NCBI RefSeq assembly: GCF_038502225.1
Contig: NC_091293.1
Span: forward strand, 12,673,439 to 12,737,438
Direction of reading: 5' to 3'
Length of the DNA stretch: 64,000 nt
DNA from: Cherax quadricarinatus
Taxonomy: Eukaryota > Arthropoda > Malacostraca > Decapoda > Parastacidae
The position numbers and the translations under genes were made by a program. Below the pieces are notes generated by a model. It did not search any database and was not told where the DNA came from. It worked only from the letters and a program-made list of their open reading frames with translations. Positions 54,191-63,810 of this stretch are shown in pieces. Numbering within the stretch: the stretch's first letter is position 1; every line of letters starts with the position of its first letter.

Positions 54191-55416
54191 GATACATTAA
54201 GTCCATTAACTGTTCCTGAACAGAAGGGTGCTTGGTCATTACAGTCTTTAAAACATCTTTCAACTTTTTGGACCTTCTTAGAAGGACAATCTGGACGTTT
54301 ATGTCCCTTAACACCACACAAATGACAAACAGGAATAAAAGAAGTCACTTTACTTTCCACTAGAGGCTTTGATTTCTTAAGGTCTGGTGAACCCTTGCCC
54401 TTAGGGTTCGATCCCTTTAGGTCTTTATAGGAATTGTGAGCCTCAGCATACAAGTCAGCGGCCTCAGCAACTTCCTCAGCTTTAATCAGGTTATGTTGTC
54501 TAATGAATGTTCTTATCTGGTGGGGAAGAGCTGTCAGGAACTGGTCAGCAACCATGAAGTCTCTAAGAGATTCATAACTCTGATCAATTCCTGAACTCTC
54601 TATCCAAAAGTCGAACAAACGAAAGAGTGTTACCTGTAACTGCTGAAAGTTCTGGCCAGGCTGTAAGGTGGCATACCTGAAATCTTTCCTGTAAGAATTA
54701 GTGGTTTTTTGATATGCTTTAAGGATTGTCTTCTTCAGTAGGTTATAATTACATATGATGTCCTGCGACAAAGTTGCATAGATATTCAAGGCTGTACCAG
54801 AAAATAACATTCCTAACCTGGTAGCCCAGGTGTCAGTAGGCCATTCACAGAGGGTAGCAGTATTTTTGAACCTGATAATGTATGAAGTTATGTCTTCCCC
54901 CTCTGTGAAGGGAGGTAAATTAGGTGTTGGAATATGTGCACTGACTGCACGTTGTTCCATTACTCCTTCCTCTAATTGTTGTTGTGTAAAAGTTAACTTT
55001 TCATTCTCTAATTCAAGGTGAGATTTTTCGAGCTCGTGATCCTTTTCTCTCTCTGTTAACTCATGTTCTCTATCCTTTGCTCTTTCCTCAAGTTCTCTTA
55101 ATTTAACTTGTTCCTCACATACTTTAGCTCTTTCTTCATGATCAAGTCTATCATGCTCCTTTTTGTCTTCTCTTTCTCTTTCTAACTGTCTTTCTTGGAT
55201 TTCTCTCTCAATTCTCTCTCTCTCCTTTTTCTCTTCTCTTTCGATTCTCTCTCTCTCCTTTTTCTCATCTCTTTCCCTTTCTAACTGTCTTTCTTCTCTC
55301 TCAATTCTCTCTCTTTCAAGTCTTTCCTGGATCTTAGCACTAATGAAAGATTCTAAATTTTTCCCTGTTATTCCTAACTTACTTCCAGCATTCATCCAAA
55401 ACTGGTATTTATCCAT
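54191..55416 (-). CDS. Gypsy gag (interrupted at its 3' end by BEL)
   Basis: ATG at 55414-55416. A Glu/Arg/Lys-rich coiled coil (residues about 30-150, repeated RERIEREE units), capsid-like region with ITSYIIRFKNTATLCEWP (residue about 180) and LQPGQNFQQLQVTLFRLFDFW, then a CCHC knuckle CHLCGVKGHKRPDC near residue 376. It ends in VNGLNVS, the first strand of the protease, where the BEL LTR begins at 54190. Main structural protein of the element's particle. Confidence 0.88.
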
Positions 55417-55961
55417 ACTTGCAAGAATAACTTAACTATCAGGGGAAATGAAATGGGTATTAAAGAAAATGGAGGGTTCAATTCCTGCTCCTCTCAAACT
55501 GTAAATAAACCAGAGGGATCGATCCCTACTTCAATTAAACAATATGTATTAATTAAAACGAAGGGTTCTATGCCTGCTCCGAGCAAACAGTAAGTAGAAT
55601 GGGGTCACTTGACCATCCAATCTTCTCACCAACAAATCAAGAGTGTCCTATGACAGTTCCCTTGATATAATAAAGAGCTCAATGAAACAAATTGTCACTG
55701 AAAAATCTCGGGTCCCTAGAGTCTAATCCTCCAAAGTGTTTCAAGCTCGAAAAGGTGGCAGAATTAAATATTATATCCTGCCTGACTTGACTTACAATAA
55801 ATTGAGACTATAACAATCACCAAATCTTTTAAATACCTGTACAGTAGTCCTACCATAGAGAATGATTACTCATGGCTGGTGGTAACCGTCTGTGGTATGC
55901 GGCGTTGAAGCTCCAATGGTAGATTCGAGATGGAATTGAATCTTGATTCAGTAAAGTTGAT

Positions 55962-55978
55962 CCTGGCAAGATCGCCAC
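55962..55978 (-). promoter_or_regulatory. Gypsy primer-binding site
   Basis: TGGCGATCTTGCCAGGA on minus, one base after the 5' LTR. It starts with TGG, as required for pairing to a tRNA CCA end. I do not assign the tRNA. Confidence 0.65.
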
Positions 55979-55979
55979 T

Positions 55980-56784
55980 TGTGAAGGATTACACAGCCCT
56001 GTAACAACTTCAGTCAGTATTACCAAGGCTGGCTCCTCCTCAGGAAAATTAATGAATAGAAAAAGAAATAATAACAGACAATGATAGACACTTTATTATT
56101 TAGAAGCGGAAAATGTAAAACAATAAAACATGAATGGGTATCCTAATTGAAAGAAAAATGAAAAAAATTACATTGCCATTGCTGATGTGGGGGGGGGGGT
56201 AGCAGGTGTTGGTGACCACCACCGGCTCGTTCTTCACAGAGTGTAGCCGTGAATAATTGCTTCAGATGACAGGAAAACAGGTTCGTTACCACTGCTATGA
56301 TGAGGGGTTAGGTCCTGTGTTGGTTTACATAACAGATTACCCACTGCTTAAGAAATCACTCTCTATGATAAGTACAATACCTAAAAGATGTGGTGATTAT
56401 TAAAACATTTAACCGATCAAGACTGAAAGGACTAAGCTAATTATTGGTCAAAAGTGAAGCTTTCAACCAATAAGTCCACTAAAATATGATCAGGCGTGTA
56501 CTTACAGTAGTGTTGGGAGCTGTGAGTCGAGTGATTTACTGTTTGACCGGAGCCCCACACGTCACCTTTCTGGGTGGGGGGAAGTGGGAGGGGAAGGGAT
56601 AGCAGGAGCTAGACTGACCCTACCTTAAGCAGCCAGCAATCAAACTATCACTTTCGGGGAGGGGGAAAAAAGGGGGGGGGGGAATAGCAGGAGCTGGACT
56701 TACTCTACCTTAACAAGTAGCCGGCAATAAAACTATTACTATATACTCCCTCGCTACTCCTATCTATTGAACTTTTCCCTCACA
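55980..56784 (-). repeat. Gypsy 5' LTR
   Basis: 805 bases, TG...CA. Collinear with the 976-base 3' LTR apart from internal deletions and a G-run length change near 56660. Confidence 0.9.
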
Positions 56785-56789
56785 GAGCC

Positions 56790-56911
56790 TCTATGCAGAA
56801 GCGAATGTTCCATCCTTGTCTGATCGCTGTGATGTCCATTGCCTTCTCTACTATGTACGCTCTCACGATCTCCACAATCCTTCCATTTATCATAGGCCTG
56901 TGTCCCGTGTG
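56790..56911 (+). pseudogene. I-like LINE copy 2 ORF2, short middle piece
   Basis: Directly after the Gypsy TSD the frame resumes: SLYAEANVPSLSDRCDVHCL, YYVRSHDLHNPSIYHRPVSR. It is then cut by the CR1-like LINE and continues at about 62353 (MVTDISRHYLFAA). Confidence 0.85.
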
Positions 56912-57675
56912 AAAAAATAATAATAATTGAACTTTTCGTGTCAGAGGAAAGAAAGTCTCCCTGATAACATTGAGTATACATAGTGTATAGTGTATACTAC
57001 AGTGGCTCCCTAGTATATTGTTGATAAAGGCTAAAGTGTCATTTGAAAACAGGTGAATTTGTAAATGAAGTGATAAGCCTATAGAGGCAGGTGCCAGAAG
57101 TCGCCAGAAACTTACCACACTGGTCAGCTGTTTTTAATAATCTTCCTGGCTTGCTAGTGTACTCGCATATAATCTAGTGATACCAGTGAATAGCAGAATA
57201 CAGTGTTGTAGTAGCAACTAACCAGTATTATAATGGTACTTAGTGGAGTGGAGTGACTTTCATTAGTTTCTTTTTTCTTGAAATACCATACGTATACTGT
57301 GAATTTCATATAACCTGTAGTTACCAGCGGTCGCAATATACACAACGAGAAGCAATTATTACTACAGAAAAAGCGTCCTTCCTCCAAAATTTCCACCAGT
57401 CAACTATAGTGATAATATAGCATTTATTGTGGTGGAGACGGAAAAAAAATAGAAAAGCTAGATACAGTGATTGATAAACAAGGGTTGAGGTCGACCGTTC
57501 GTCATTGTAGGAGCTGCCAGAAATCACCGGTTTCTTCAACACGCAAGTTATACTTTTGTTTCAATCAAATCACATATTACTCGGGTAGATAATTTCCAGT
57601 AGATCATTCATGTGTTAGCCCAAATCACCGACCAGTATGTTTTAAATAAGCGACCCACTGATCAGATCAGATCGA

Positions 57676-57760
57676 CTGGTCCAAACCCTTGACTGGTCCG
57701 AACCCTTGACTGGTCTGAACCCTTGACTGGTCCGAACCCTTGACTGGTCCAAACCCTTGA
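57676..57760 (+). repeat. 17-bp tandem repeat in the CR1-like 5' UTR
   Basis: Five units of CTGGTCCGAACCCTTGA with C/T and A/G changes, preceded by GATCAGATCAGATC. Could be promoter modules; that is inference. Confidence 0.9.
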
Positions 57761-57997
57761 CTGGTTTCAAACGGTTTCATTGGACAATAAAGCAGACTGT
57801 AAACGTATGGGGTTGTAGGCGCCCTTATAAACACAAACATTAAATATATATCAGGAACGTGCACGGTAAGCTGTCCAATATACAAAAACAGTTAGAAACA
57901 GAAATACAAATAGCTAGAGCTTCATTTAAGGAGGTTATTAATAGAATATTCAAGAGGTTGCTAGTAGAATTGCAGTAAATCAACCATTCAAATCATT

Positions 57998-59257
57998 ATG
58001 AAGCTGTGTGTAGTCTGTGGTCAGTCAAACAAACGGGCTTTCACATGGATAAATTGTCATTTGTGTGGAAATCGGTGTCACGCCCCTTGTGCAGATATCC
58101 AAGAACTAGCTACAAGCAGTGTTAAAACAGGGAAATGTTTTTGGGTATGCCCAAATGAGATAAATCTGTGGACTAAAATCACAAGGGTATTAAAAGAAGA
58201 CAACATCAAAGCTGCTTTCATAGACAACCTGGAAGCTTTCTACAACAGATGGGAACATAAAAAGTCTGGGCTGAATGGTACTGCCCTTGATACTGGCCAT
58301 GTAGTCAGAAACTGTGAGGCTGGAGATGAAGTCCTGGTAGTCAGTAAATGTAGGGCTGATAGTGCTGTCCTGGGAGACAGTAATGGTGAAGCTGGAGGTG
58401 CTGTCCTGGGAGACAGTAATGGTGAAGCTGGAGGTGCTGTCCTGGGAGACAGTAATGGTGAAGCTGGAGGTGCTGTCCTGGGAGACAGTAATGGTGAAGC
58501 TGGAGATGCTGTCCTGGGAGACAGAAATGGTGAAGCTGGAGATTTTGTCCAGGTAGTCGGGAACTATACACAGGAAGGAATACATATAAATGACCTCATA
58601 GGGGACAGGAGCCATAGTAGGGAAACAAGTGTAGTCAAAGATAAGATAAAACCAATATTGCAAACTAGAAATACCGCAGGAAATAGCAAACAAGAGGACT
58701 CCACTAGCAATAGTGAGGATATATTACCAAAAACAACTGGTGGGAGCTCCATTGTTGGTGCTAGGGAGGATAGAAGTAAGACAGGGAAACATGCACCAAC
58801 AGGGAATACAGTCACAGAAACCCAAGGCAAACGGAAACCAAGCCTGTGCACATACTATGCACTTGGTATCTGCTGGCATGGGAAATCTGGAAAAACAGAT
58901 GGGACGTGCAACTATGACCACCCTAGAAAATGCCATGCCCATATGACAACAGGAAAATGCAAACTCCCTTCCTGTAAGCTTTTTCACCCAGAACTGTGTA
59001 CCTCTTCAGTACAGGAAAGACTGTGCTATAACTTAAATTGCCAGGCATACCATCTAAAGGGGACAAAAAGATACAAAACATCCAGGCCATGGGAAAACCT
59101 GGGTAGCCACAGCCACTCAAGAGGGAGAGGTTTTTTAGTGCCAGGAAGGAAAAAAAACTGGCAGGAAATGGCAGAAATCGTACACCAAATCCAGTCATTC
59201 CTGGAGTGGAACCACAGTCGATGGCCTCCACTCCAAACCAACAGATACAGATACTAA
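57998..59257 (+). CDS. CR1-like ORF1: PHD-type plus CCCH zinc fingers
   Basis: 419 codons, intact. Residues 4-53: PHD-like Cys4-His-Cys3 array (CVVCGQ, CHLCGNRCHAPC, CFWVC). Residues about 110-190: a 12-residue tandem repeat (GEAGGAVLGDSN). Residues about 275-360: three CCCH-like fingers (CTYYALGIC...CNYDH; CHAHMTTGKCKLPSCKLFH; C...CYNLNCQAYH). Expected to bind LINE RNA and perhaps chromatin. Overlaps the ORF2 start by 52 bases in another frame. Confidence 0.85.
   Translation: MKLCVVCGQSNKRAFTWINCHLCGNRCHAPCADIQELATSSVKTGKCFWVCPNEINLWTKITRVLKEDNIKAAFIDNLEAFYNRWEHKKSGLNGTALDTGHVVRNCEAGDEVLVVSKCRADSAVLGDSNGEAGGAVLGDSNGEAGGAVLGDSNGEAGGAVLGDSNGEAGDAVLGDRNGEAGDFVQVVGNYTQEGIHINDLIGDRSHSRETSVVKDKIKPILQTRNTAGNSKQEDSTSNSEDILPKTTGGSSIVGAREDRSKTGKHAPTGNTVTETQGKRKPSLCTYYALGICWHGKSGKTDGTCNYDHPRKCHAHMTTGKCKLPSCKLFHPELCTSSVQERLCYNLNCQAYHLKGTKRYKTSRPWENLGSHSHSRGRGFLVPGRKKNWQEMAEIVHQIQSFLEWNHSRWPPLQTNRYRY
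58364..58543 (+). repeat. 36-bp coding minisatellite in CR1-like ORF1
   Basis: Five near-identical units starting GCTGTCCTGGGAGACAG with degenerate units on both sides (58328 and 58544). Unit length is 12 codons, so the frame is kept. Confidence 0.9.
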
Positions 59258-62200
59258 TGCCGGAAAAAAAATCCCCCCCCAGTACCAACAATACCACCAG
59301 TCCGATAACATTCTTCTTTGCAAATATACAGGGTCTAAAGCCAGCAACAAACAACAAAATACCTTTCATCCGTGGACTGCTTGCAGAGGCAAAGGCAATG
59401 TTCGCGGCTTTCACTGAGACCCACATAAAGGATCATTTGGACAACGAAATATGGATCCCAGGTTACAACCTATACAGATGTGACAGAGTGATCAGGCAAA
59501 AGGGGGGAGGTTGGCCTGTACATTGCAGAGTCACTTGTTTGCACAGAACTGCTTAATGCCTCAAATGATGTAGTGGAAGTTTTAGCAGTAAAGGTCGAGA
59601 ACCAAAACCTAGTCATTGTGGTAGTCTACAAGCCTCCAGATGCAACATCCCAGCAATTCCAGGAACAGCTGTTAAAAATTGACCACTGTCTGGAAAATCT
59701 TCCAGCTCCTGCACCCAACATCTTGCTCCTGGGGGATTTCAACTTAAGGCACCTAAAATGGAGGAATATAGCAAATAATATTGTTGCAGTAATAACACCA
59801 GGAGGCAGCTCTGATGAAAACTCACACTCACACGAGCTTTTAAATCTCTGCACAAAATTCAATTTAAACCAGCAAATAATAGAGCCTACTAGACTGGAGA
59901 ATACACTAGACCTCATCTTCACTAACAATGATGATCTGATAAGAAATGTCACCATATCAAAAACAATATACTCAGATCACAACATAATTGAGGTTCAGAC
60001 ATGTATGCGTGGAGCCCCAGACCGACATAATGAGACTAGTCACGAGGGAGCATTCACCAAATTCAACTTCAATAACAAAAACATAAAGTGGGACCAAGTA
60101 AACCAATTCCTAACCGATATAAGCTGGGAAGATATACTAAGCAACACAGACCCCAACTTATGCCTAGAACAGATTAACTCGGTGGCACTCGATGTTTGCA
60201 CAAGGCTTATTCCTCTAAGAAAAAGGAAGAGTAGATGTAAAATAGAAAGAGACAGACGCTCCCTTTACAGGCGACGGAAAAGAATAACAGAGCGTCTAAA
60301 AGAGGTCAATATATCTGAAATGCGTAGGGAGACACTGGTCAGAGAAATAGCAAGCATCGAACTTAAGCTAAAAGAATCCTTTAGGAGTCAGGAATCGCGG
60401 GAAGAACTAAAAGCCATAAATGAAATCGAAAGAAACCCAAAGTATTTCTTCTCCTATGCCAAATCAAAATCTAGAACAACGTCCAGTATTGGGCCCCTAC
60501 TTAAACAAGATGTGTCCTACACAGATGACAGCAAGGAAATGAGTGAGCTACTCAAGTCCCAGTATGACTCAGTTTTTAGCAAGCCGCTAACCAGACTGAG
60601 AGTCGAAGATCAAAACGAATTTTTTATGAGAGAGCCACAAAATTTGATTAACACAAGCCTATCCGATGTTATCCTGACGCCAAATGACTTCGAACAGGCG
60701 ATAAATGACATGCCCATGCACTCTGCCCCAGGGCCAGACTCATGGAACTCCGTGTTCATCAAGAACTGCAAGAAGCCCCTATCACGAGCCTTTTCCATCC
60801 TATGGAGAGGGAGCATGGACACGGGGGTCGTCCCACAGTTACTAAAAACAACAGACATAGCCCCACTCCACAAAGGGGGCAGTAAAGCAACAGCAAAGAA
60901 CTACAGACCAATAGCACTAACATCCCATATCATAAAAATCTTTGAAAGGGTCCTAAGAAGCAAGATCACCACCCATCTAGAAACCCATCAGTTACACAAC
61001 CCAGGGCAACATGGGTTTAGAACAGGTCGCTCCTGTCTGTCTCAACTATTGGATCACTACGACAAGGTCCTAAATGCACTAGAAGACAAAAAGAATGCAG
61101 ATGTAATATATACAGACTTTGCAAAAGCCTTCGACAAGTGTGACCATGGCGTAATAGCACACAAAATGCGTGCTAAAGGAAGAACAGGAAAAGTCGGTCG
61201 ATGGATCTATAATTTCCTCACTAACAGAACACAGAGAGTAGTCGACAACAGAGTAAAGTCCGAGGCAGCTACGGTGAAAAGCTCTGTTCCACAAGGCACA
61301 GTACTCGCTCCCATCTTGTTTCTCATCCTCATATCCGACATAGACAAGGATGTCAGCCACAGCACCGTGTCTTCCTTTGCAGATGACACCCGAATCTGCA
61401 TGACAGTGTCTTCCATTGCAGACACTGCAAGGCTCCAGGCGGACATCAACCAAATCTTTCAGTGGGCTGCAGAATACAATATGAAGTTCAATGATGAGAA
61501 ATTTCAATTACTCAGATATGGTAAACATGAGGAAATTAAATCTTCATCAGAGTACAAAACAAATTCTGGCCACAAAATAGAGCGAAACACCAACGTCAAA
61601 GACCTGGGAGTGATCATGTCGGAGGATCTCACCTTCAAGGACCATAACATTGTATCAATCGCATCTGCTAGAAAAATGACAGGATGGATAATGAGAACCT
61701 TCAAAACTAGGGAGGCCAAGCCCATGATGACACTCTTCAGGTCACTTGTTCTATCTAGGCTGGAATATTGCTGCACACTAACAGCACCTTTCAAGGCAGG
61801 TGAAATTGCCGACCTAGAAAATGTACAGAGAACTTTCACGGCGCGCATAACGGAGATAAAATACCTCAATTACTGGGAGCGCTTGAGGTTCCTAAACCTG
61901 TATTCCCTGGAACGCAGGAGGGAGAGATACATGATTATATACACCTGGAAAATCCTAGAGGGACTAGTACCGAACTTGCACACGAAAATCACTCACTACG
62001 AAAGCAAAAGACTTGGCAGACGATGCACCATCCCCCCAATGAAAAGCAGGGGTGTCACTAGCACGTTAAGAGACCATACAATAAGTGTCAGGGGCCCGAG
62101 ACTGTTCAACTGCCTCCCAGCACACATAAGGGGGATTACCAACAAACCCCTGGCAGTCTTTAAGCTGGCACTGGACAAGCACCTAAAGTCAGTTCCTGAT

Positions 62201-62314
62201 CAGCCGGGCTGTGGCTCGTACGTTGGTTTGCGTGCAGCCAGCAGTAACAGCCTGGTTGATCAGGCTCTGATCCACCAGGAGGCCTGGTCACAGACCGGGC
62301 CGCGGGGGCGTTGA
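59206..62314 (+). CDS. CR1-like ORF2: endonuclease and reverse transcriptase
   Basis: First part 59206-59505 (FFFANIQGLKPATNNK, FTETHIKDHLDN), then a one-base frameshift; the main frame is open to 62314. Endonuclease: LLLGDFNLRHLKWRN and YSDHNIIEV. RT: MHSAPGPDSWNSVFIK, NYRPIALTSHIIKIFERVL, FRTGRSCLSQLLDHYD, YTDFAKAFDKCDHGV (motif A), SVPQGTVLAPILFLI (motif B), VSSFADDTRICMTV (motif C, FADD). Thumb: VKDLGVIMSEDLTFKDH, LSRLEYCCTL. All RT catalytic residues are intact. The last 12 or so codons (EAWSQTGPRGR) lie in the tail shared with the SINE. Confidence 0.88.
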
Positions 62315-62346
62315 CCCTCGGAACTCTCTCCAGGTAAACTCCAGGT
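62279..62346 (+). promoter_or_regulatory. CR1-like 3' tail shared with the SINE
   Basis: GGAGGCCTGGTCACAGACCG, then GGCCGCGGGGGCGTTGACC, CTCTCTCCAGGTAAACTCC. Nearly identical to 48986-49054. Probably the RNA segment recognised by the LINE RT; GC-rich with hairpin potential. Its first half is translated as the ORF2 C-terminus. Confidence 0.8.
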
Positions 62347-62349
62347 TAT

Positions 62350-63602
62350 AGAATGGTCACAGATATTAGTAGACATTATTTGTTCGCCGCCCCTGTTTGC
62401 TCCATCCCTTTTCTCTTTGCTTACATTCGCTCTTGTCTTCCCTTCAGTTACCACCTTTATATGTTCATGTAGCATCTCACTTTTCCCTACCCCCCTGGGA
62501 AGTTCCAGCTGTTCGGGTCTGTTCTTTCTCACTCCCTTGCTCGAAAGCCCAACTGCCTGTGGTGGCTTCCTGCTCTCTTTTTCTTGATCACTTCCACTCT
62601 CATTCACTGCCTCTGTAACTTGCTCAGCTATCAAAACTTTGGAGTCCAGTCCCTGGACCAATTATGTACCTCTGTAATCTTTTGACTACCGCCCACAGGA
62701 TGGGTATGGGGTGCATAATAAACATATTAAACTAACTAAAACTAACTAACTTCCACTCTCATTCGCATGCCATCACTGTGTACACAGATGGCTCTAAGTC
62801 TTCAGATGGCGTCGGATTCACAGCAGTGTTTCCGGACAGCTTCGTGCGGGGCCACTTTCTATCTTCGGCTAGCATTTTTACTGCTGAATTGTATGCCATT
62901 CTTGCAGCACTTATTCGTATCACATCTATGCCTGTGTCATCATTTGTGGTAGTCTCAGACTCCCTTACTGCTCTACAGGCTATACGAAAATTTGATACAT
63001 CTCACCCCCAAGTTCTCCGTATTTAACTTTGGCTATGCCGTATCTCTACCAAGCATAAAGATATTGTTTTTTGTTGGGTCCCTGGTCATGTCGACATACA
63101 GGGCAATGAACAGGCAGACACTGCTGCGCAGTCAGCAGTACATGACCTACCAATTTCCTATGGAGGTGTTCCATTTCTGGATTATTTTGCTACAATAGCT
63201 ACCCACCTTCACACCCGTTGGCAACAATGTTGGTCAACTCTGCTTGGTAACAAACTTCATTCTATTAAACCGAGCACAGGTTACTGACTGTCTTCTTGTC
63301 ATCAGTGCCGAGGTTGGGAGACCACTCTCTCCCGCCTTTGCATTGGCCACACTCGTCTTACTCATGGGTATCTTATGGAGAGGCACCCTGTTCCTCTCTG
63401 TGAGCAGTGTCAAGTTCCAGTATCGATTAGCCACATTCTGTTAGACTGCCCTCTCTATCAATGTACACGCAGAATTTACCTCCAACGTCATCTTCGTTCT
63501 ACTACACTCTCTTTACCTTCCCTTCTTGCTGATGGACCCTCCTTTAATCCTGACTCTCTCATTGACTTCTTGACAACGACTGATTTACTCCACAAACTCT
63601 GA
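62350..63602 (+). pseudogene. I-like LINE copy 2 ORF2 end with RNase H
   Basis: MVTDISRHYLFAAP (62353 on), then a 144-base insert at 62606-62749, then RNase H from 62770: HAITVYTDGSKSSDGVGFTA (first Asp), TAELYAILAALIR (Glu), VVVSDSLTALQAIR (Asp), CWVPGHVDIQGNEQADTAA (terminal His/Asp block). The C-terminus contains a HxCx(n)C-type finger (CEQCQVPVSISHILLDCP). Stop at about 63602. Two stops near 63026 and 63285 show decay. Confidence 0.85.
62606..62749 (+). mobile_element. 144-bp retroposed LINE-tail insert
   Basis: Flanked by the TSD CTTCCACTCTCATTC (62591-62605, 62750-62764; one more A may belong). Starts ACTGCCTCTGTAACTTGC and ends in AAACTAACTAAAACTAACTA units. Contains TTGACTACCGCCCACAGGAT. 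Likely a 5'-truncated copy of a LINE whose tail is (AAACTAACT)n; not related to the other LINEs here. Confidence 0.85.
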
Positions 63603-63810
63603 TGATGATACCTTTTGCACTCCCCTCAGCCCTTTCTATATCAATCTCTTGCTGCCCTTTACCCTTTCACCATCCACTGCTTCGCTGTTATCCGTAACCT
63701 ATTACTCGTCCATCTCCCTTTTGCCATCTGATGCCCTTGCTTCCTTCCTGCCCTGCAGCACTGTATAGCCCTTGTGGCTTAGTGCTTCTTTTTGATTATA
63801 ATAATAATAA
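63603..63810 (+). repeat. I-like LINE 3' UTR and TAA-type tail
   Basis: CACTGTATAGCCCTTGTGGC, TTAGTGCTTCTTTTTGATTA, then (TAA)n to 63810. Same tail as at 11731-11785 and, in variant form, in the short I-derived elements. Confidence 0.85.

Larger units (their letters stand above)
41274..56784 (-). mobile_element. Gypsy-type LTR element with gag-PR-INT-RT-RH order
   Basis: 15.5 kb including a nested BEL/Pao element; about 7.0 kb without it and the short insert at 43249. TSD GAGCC at 41269-41273 and 56785-56789; LTRs begin TGTGA and end TCACA. Domain order on minus: gag (55416-54191), protease (about 45852-45780), integrase (45133-44150), RT (about 43860-42790), RNase H (to 42344). Integrase lies upstream of RT, as in Gmr1-type elements. 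No envelope-like gene. Inactivated by several lesions. Confidence 0.9.
56912..62348 (+). mobile_element. CR1-like LINE, nearly complete, inside I-like LINE copy 2
   Basis: A 5' UTR of about 1.1 kb, ORF1 57998-59257, ORF2 59206-62314 (one frameshift near 59505) and a short 3' tail with CCAGGTAAACTCCAGGT direct repeats. No poly(A) and no clear TSD, as usual for the CR1 group. The 5' boundary is set by where I-like coding stops; the right boundary is between 62346 and 62352. Confidence 0.85.
36133..63810 (+). mobile_element. I-like LINE copy 2, carrying several inserted elements
   Basis: A 13-base TSD with one mismatch, TCCCCTATGCTAT (36120-36132) and TCCCTTATGCTAT (63811-63823), brackets the whole 27.7-kb block. 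LINE parts: 36133-41273, 56790-56911, about 62350-62605 and 62765-63810, which join into one reading order of ORF1, endonuclease, RT, RNase H and 3' end. The 3' end CTTGTGGCTTAGTGCTTC, then TTTTTGATTATAATAATAAT, matches the I-type TAA tail. Full length without inserts is about 6.5 kb. Confidence 0.9.

Noticed and set aside
41274..56784. An endogenous retrovirus with envelope
   Set aside because: No envelope-like frame lies between RNase H and the LTR; the extra length is the nested BEL element.
57676..57760. A CRISPR-like array
   Set aside because: Head-to-tail 17-base repeats without spacers in a eukaryotic LINE 5' UTR.
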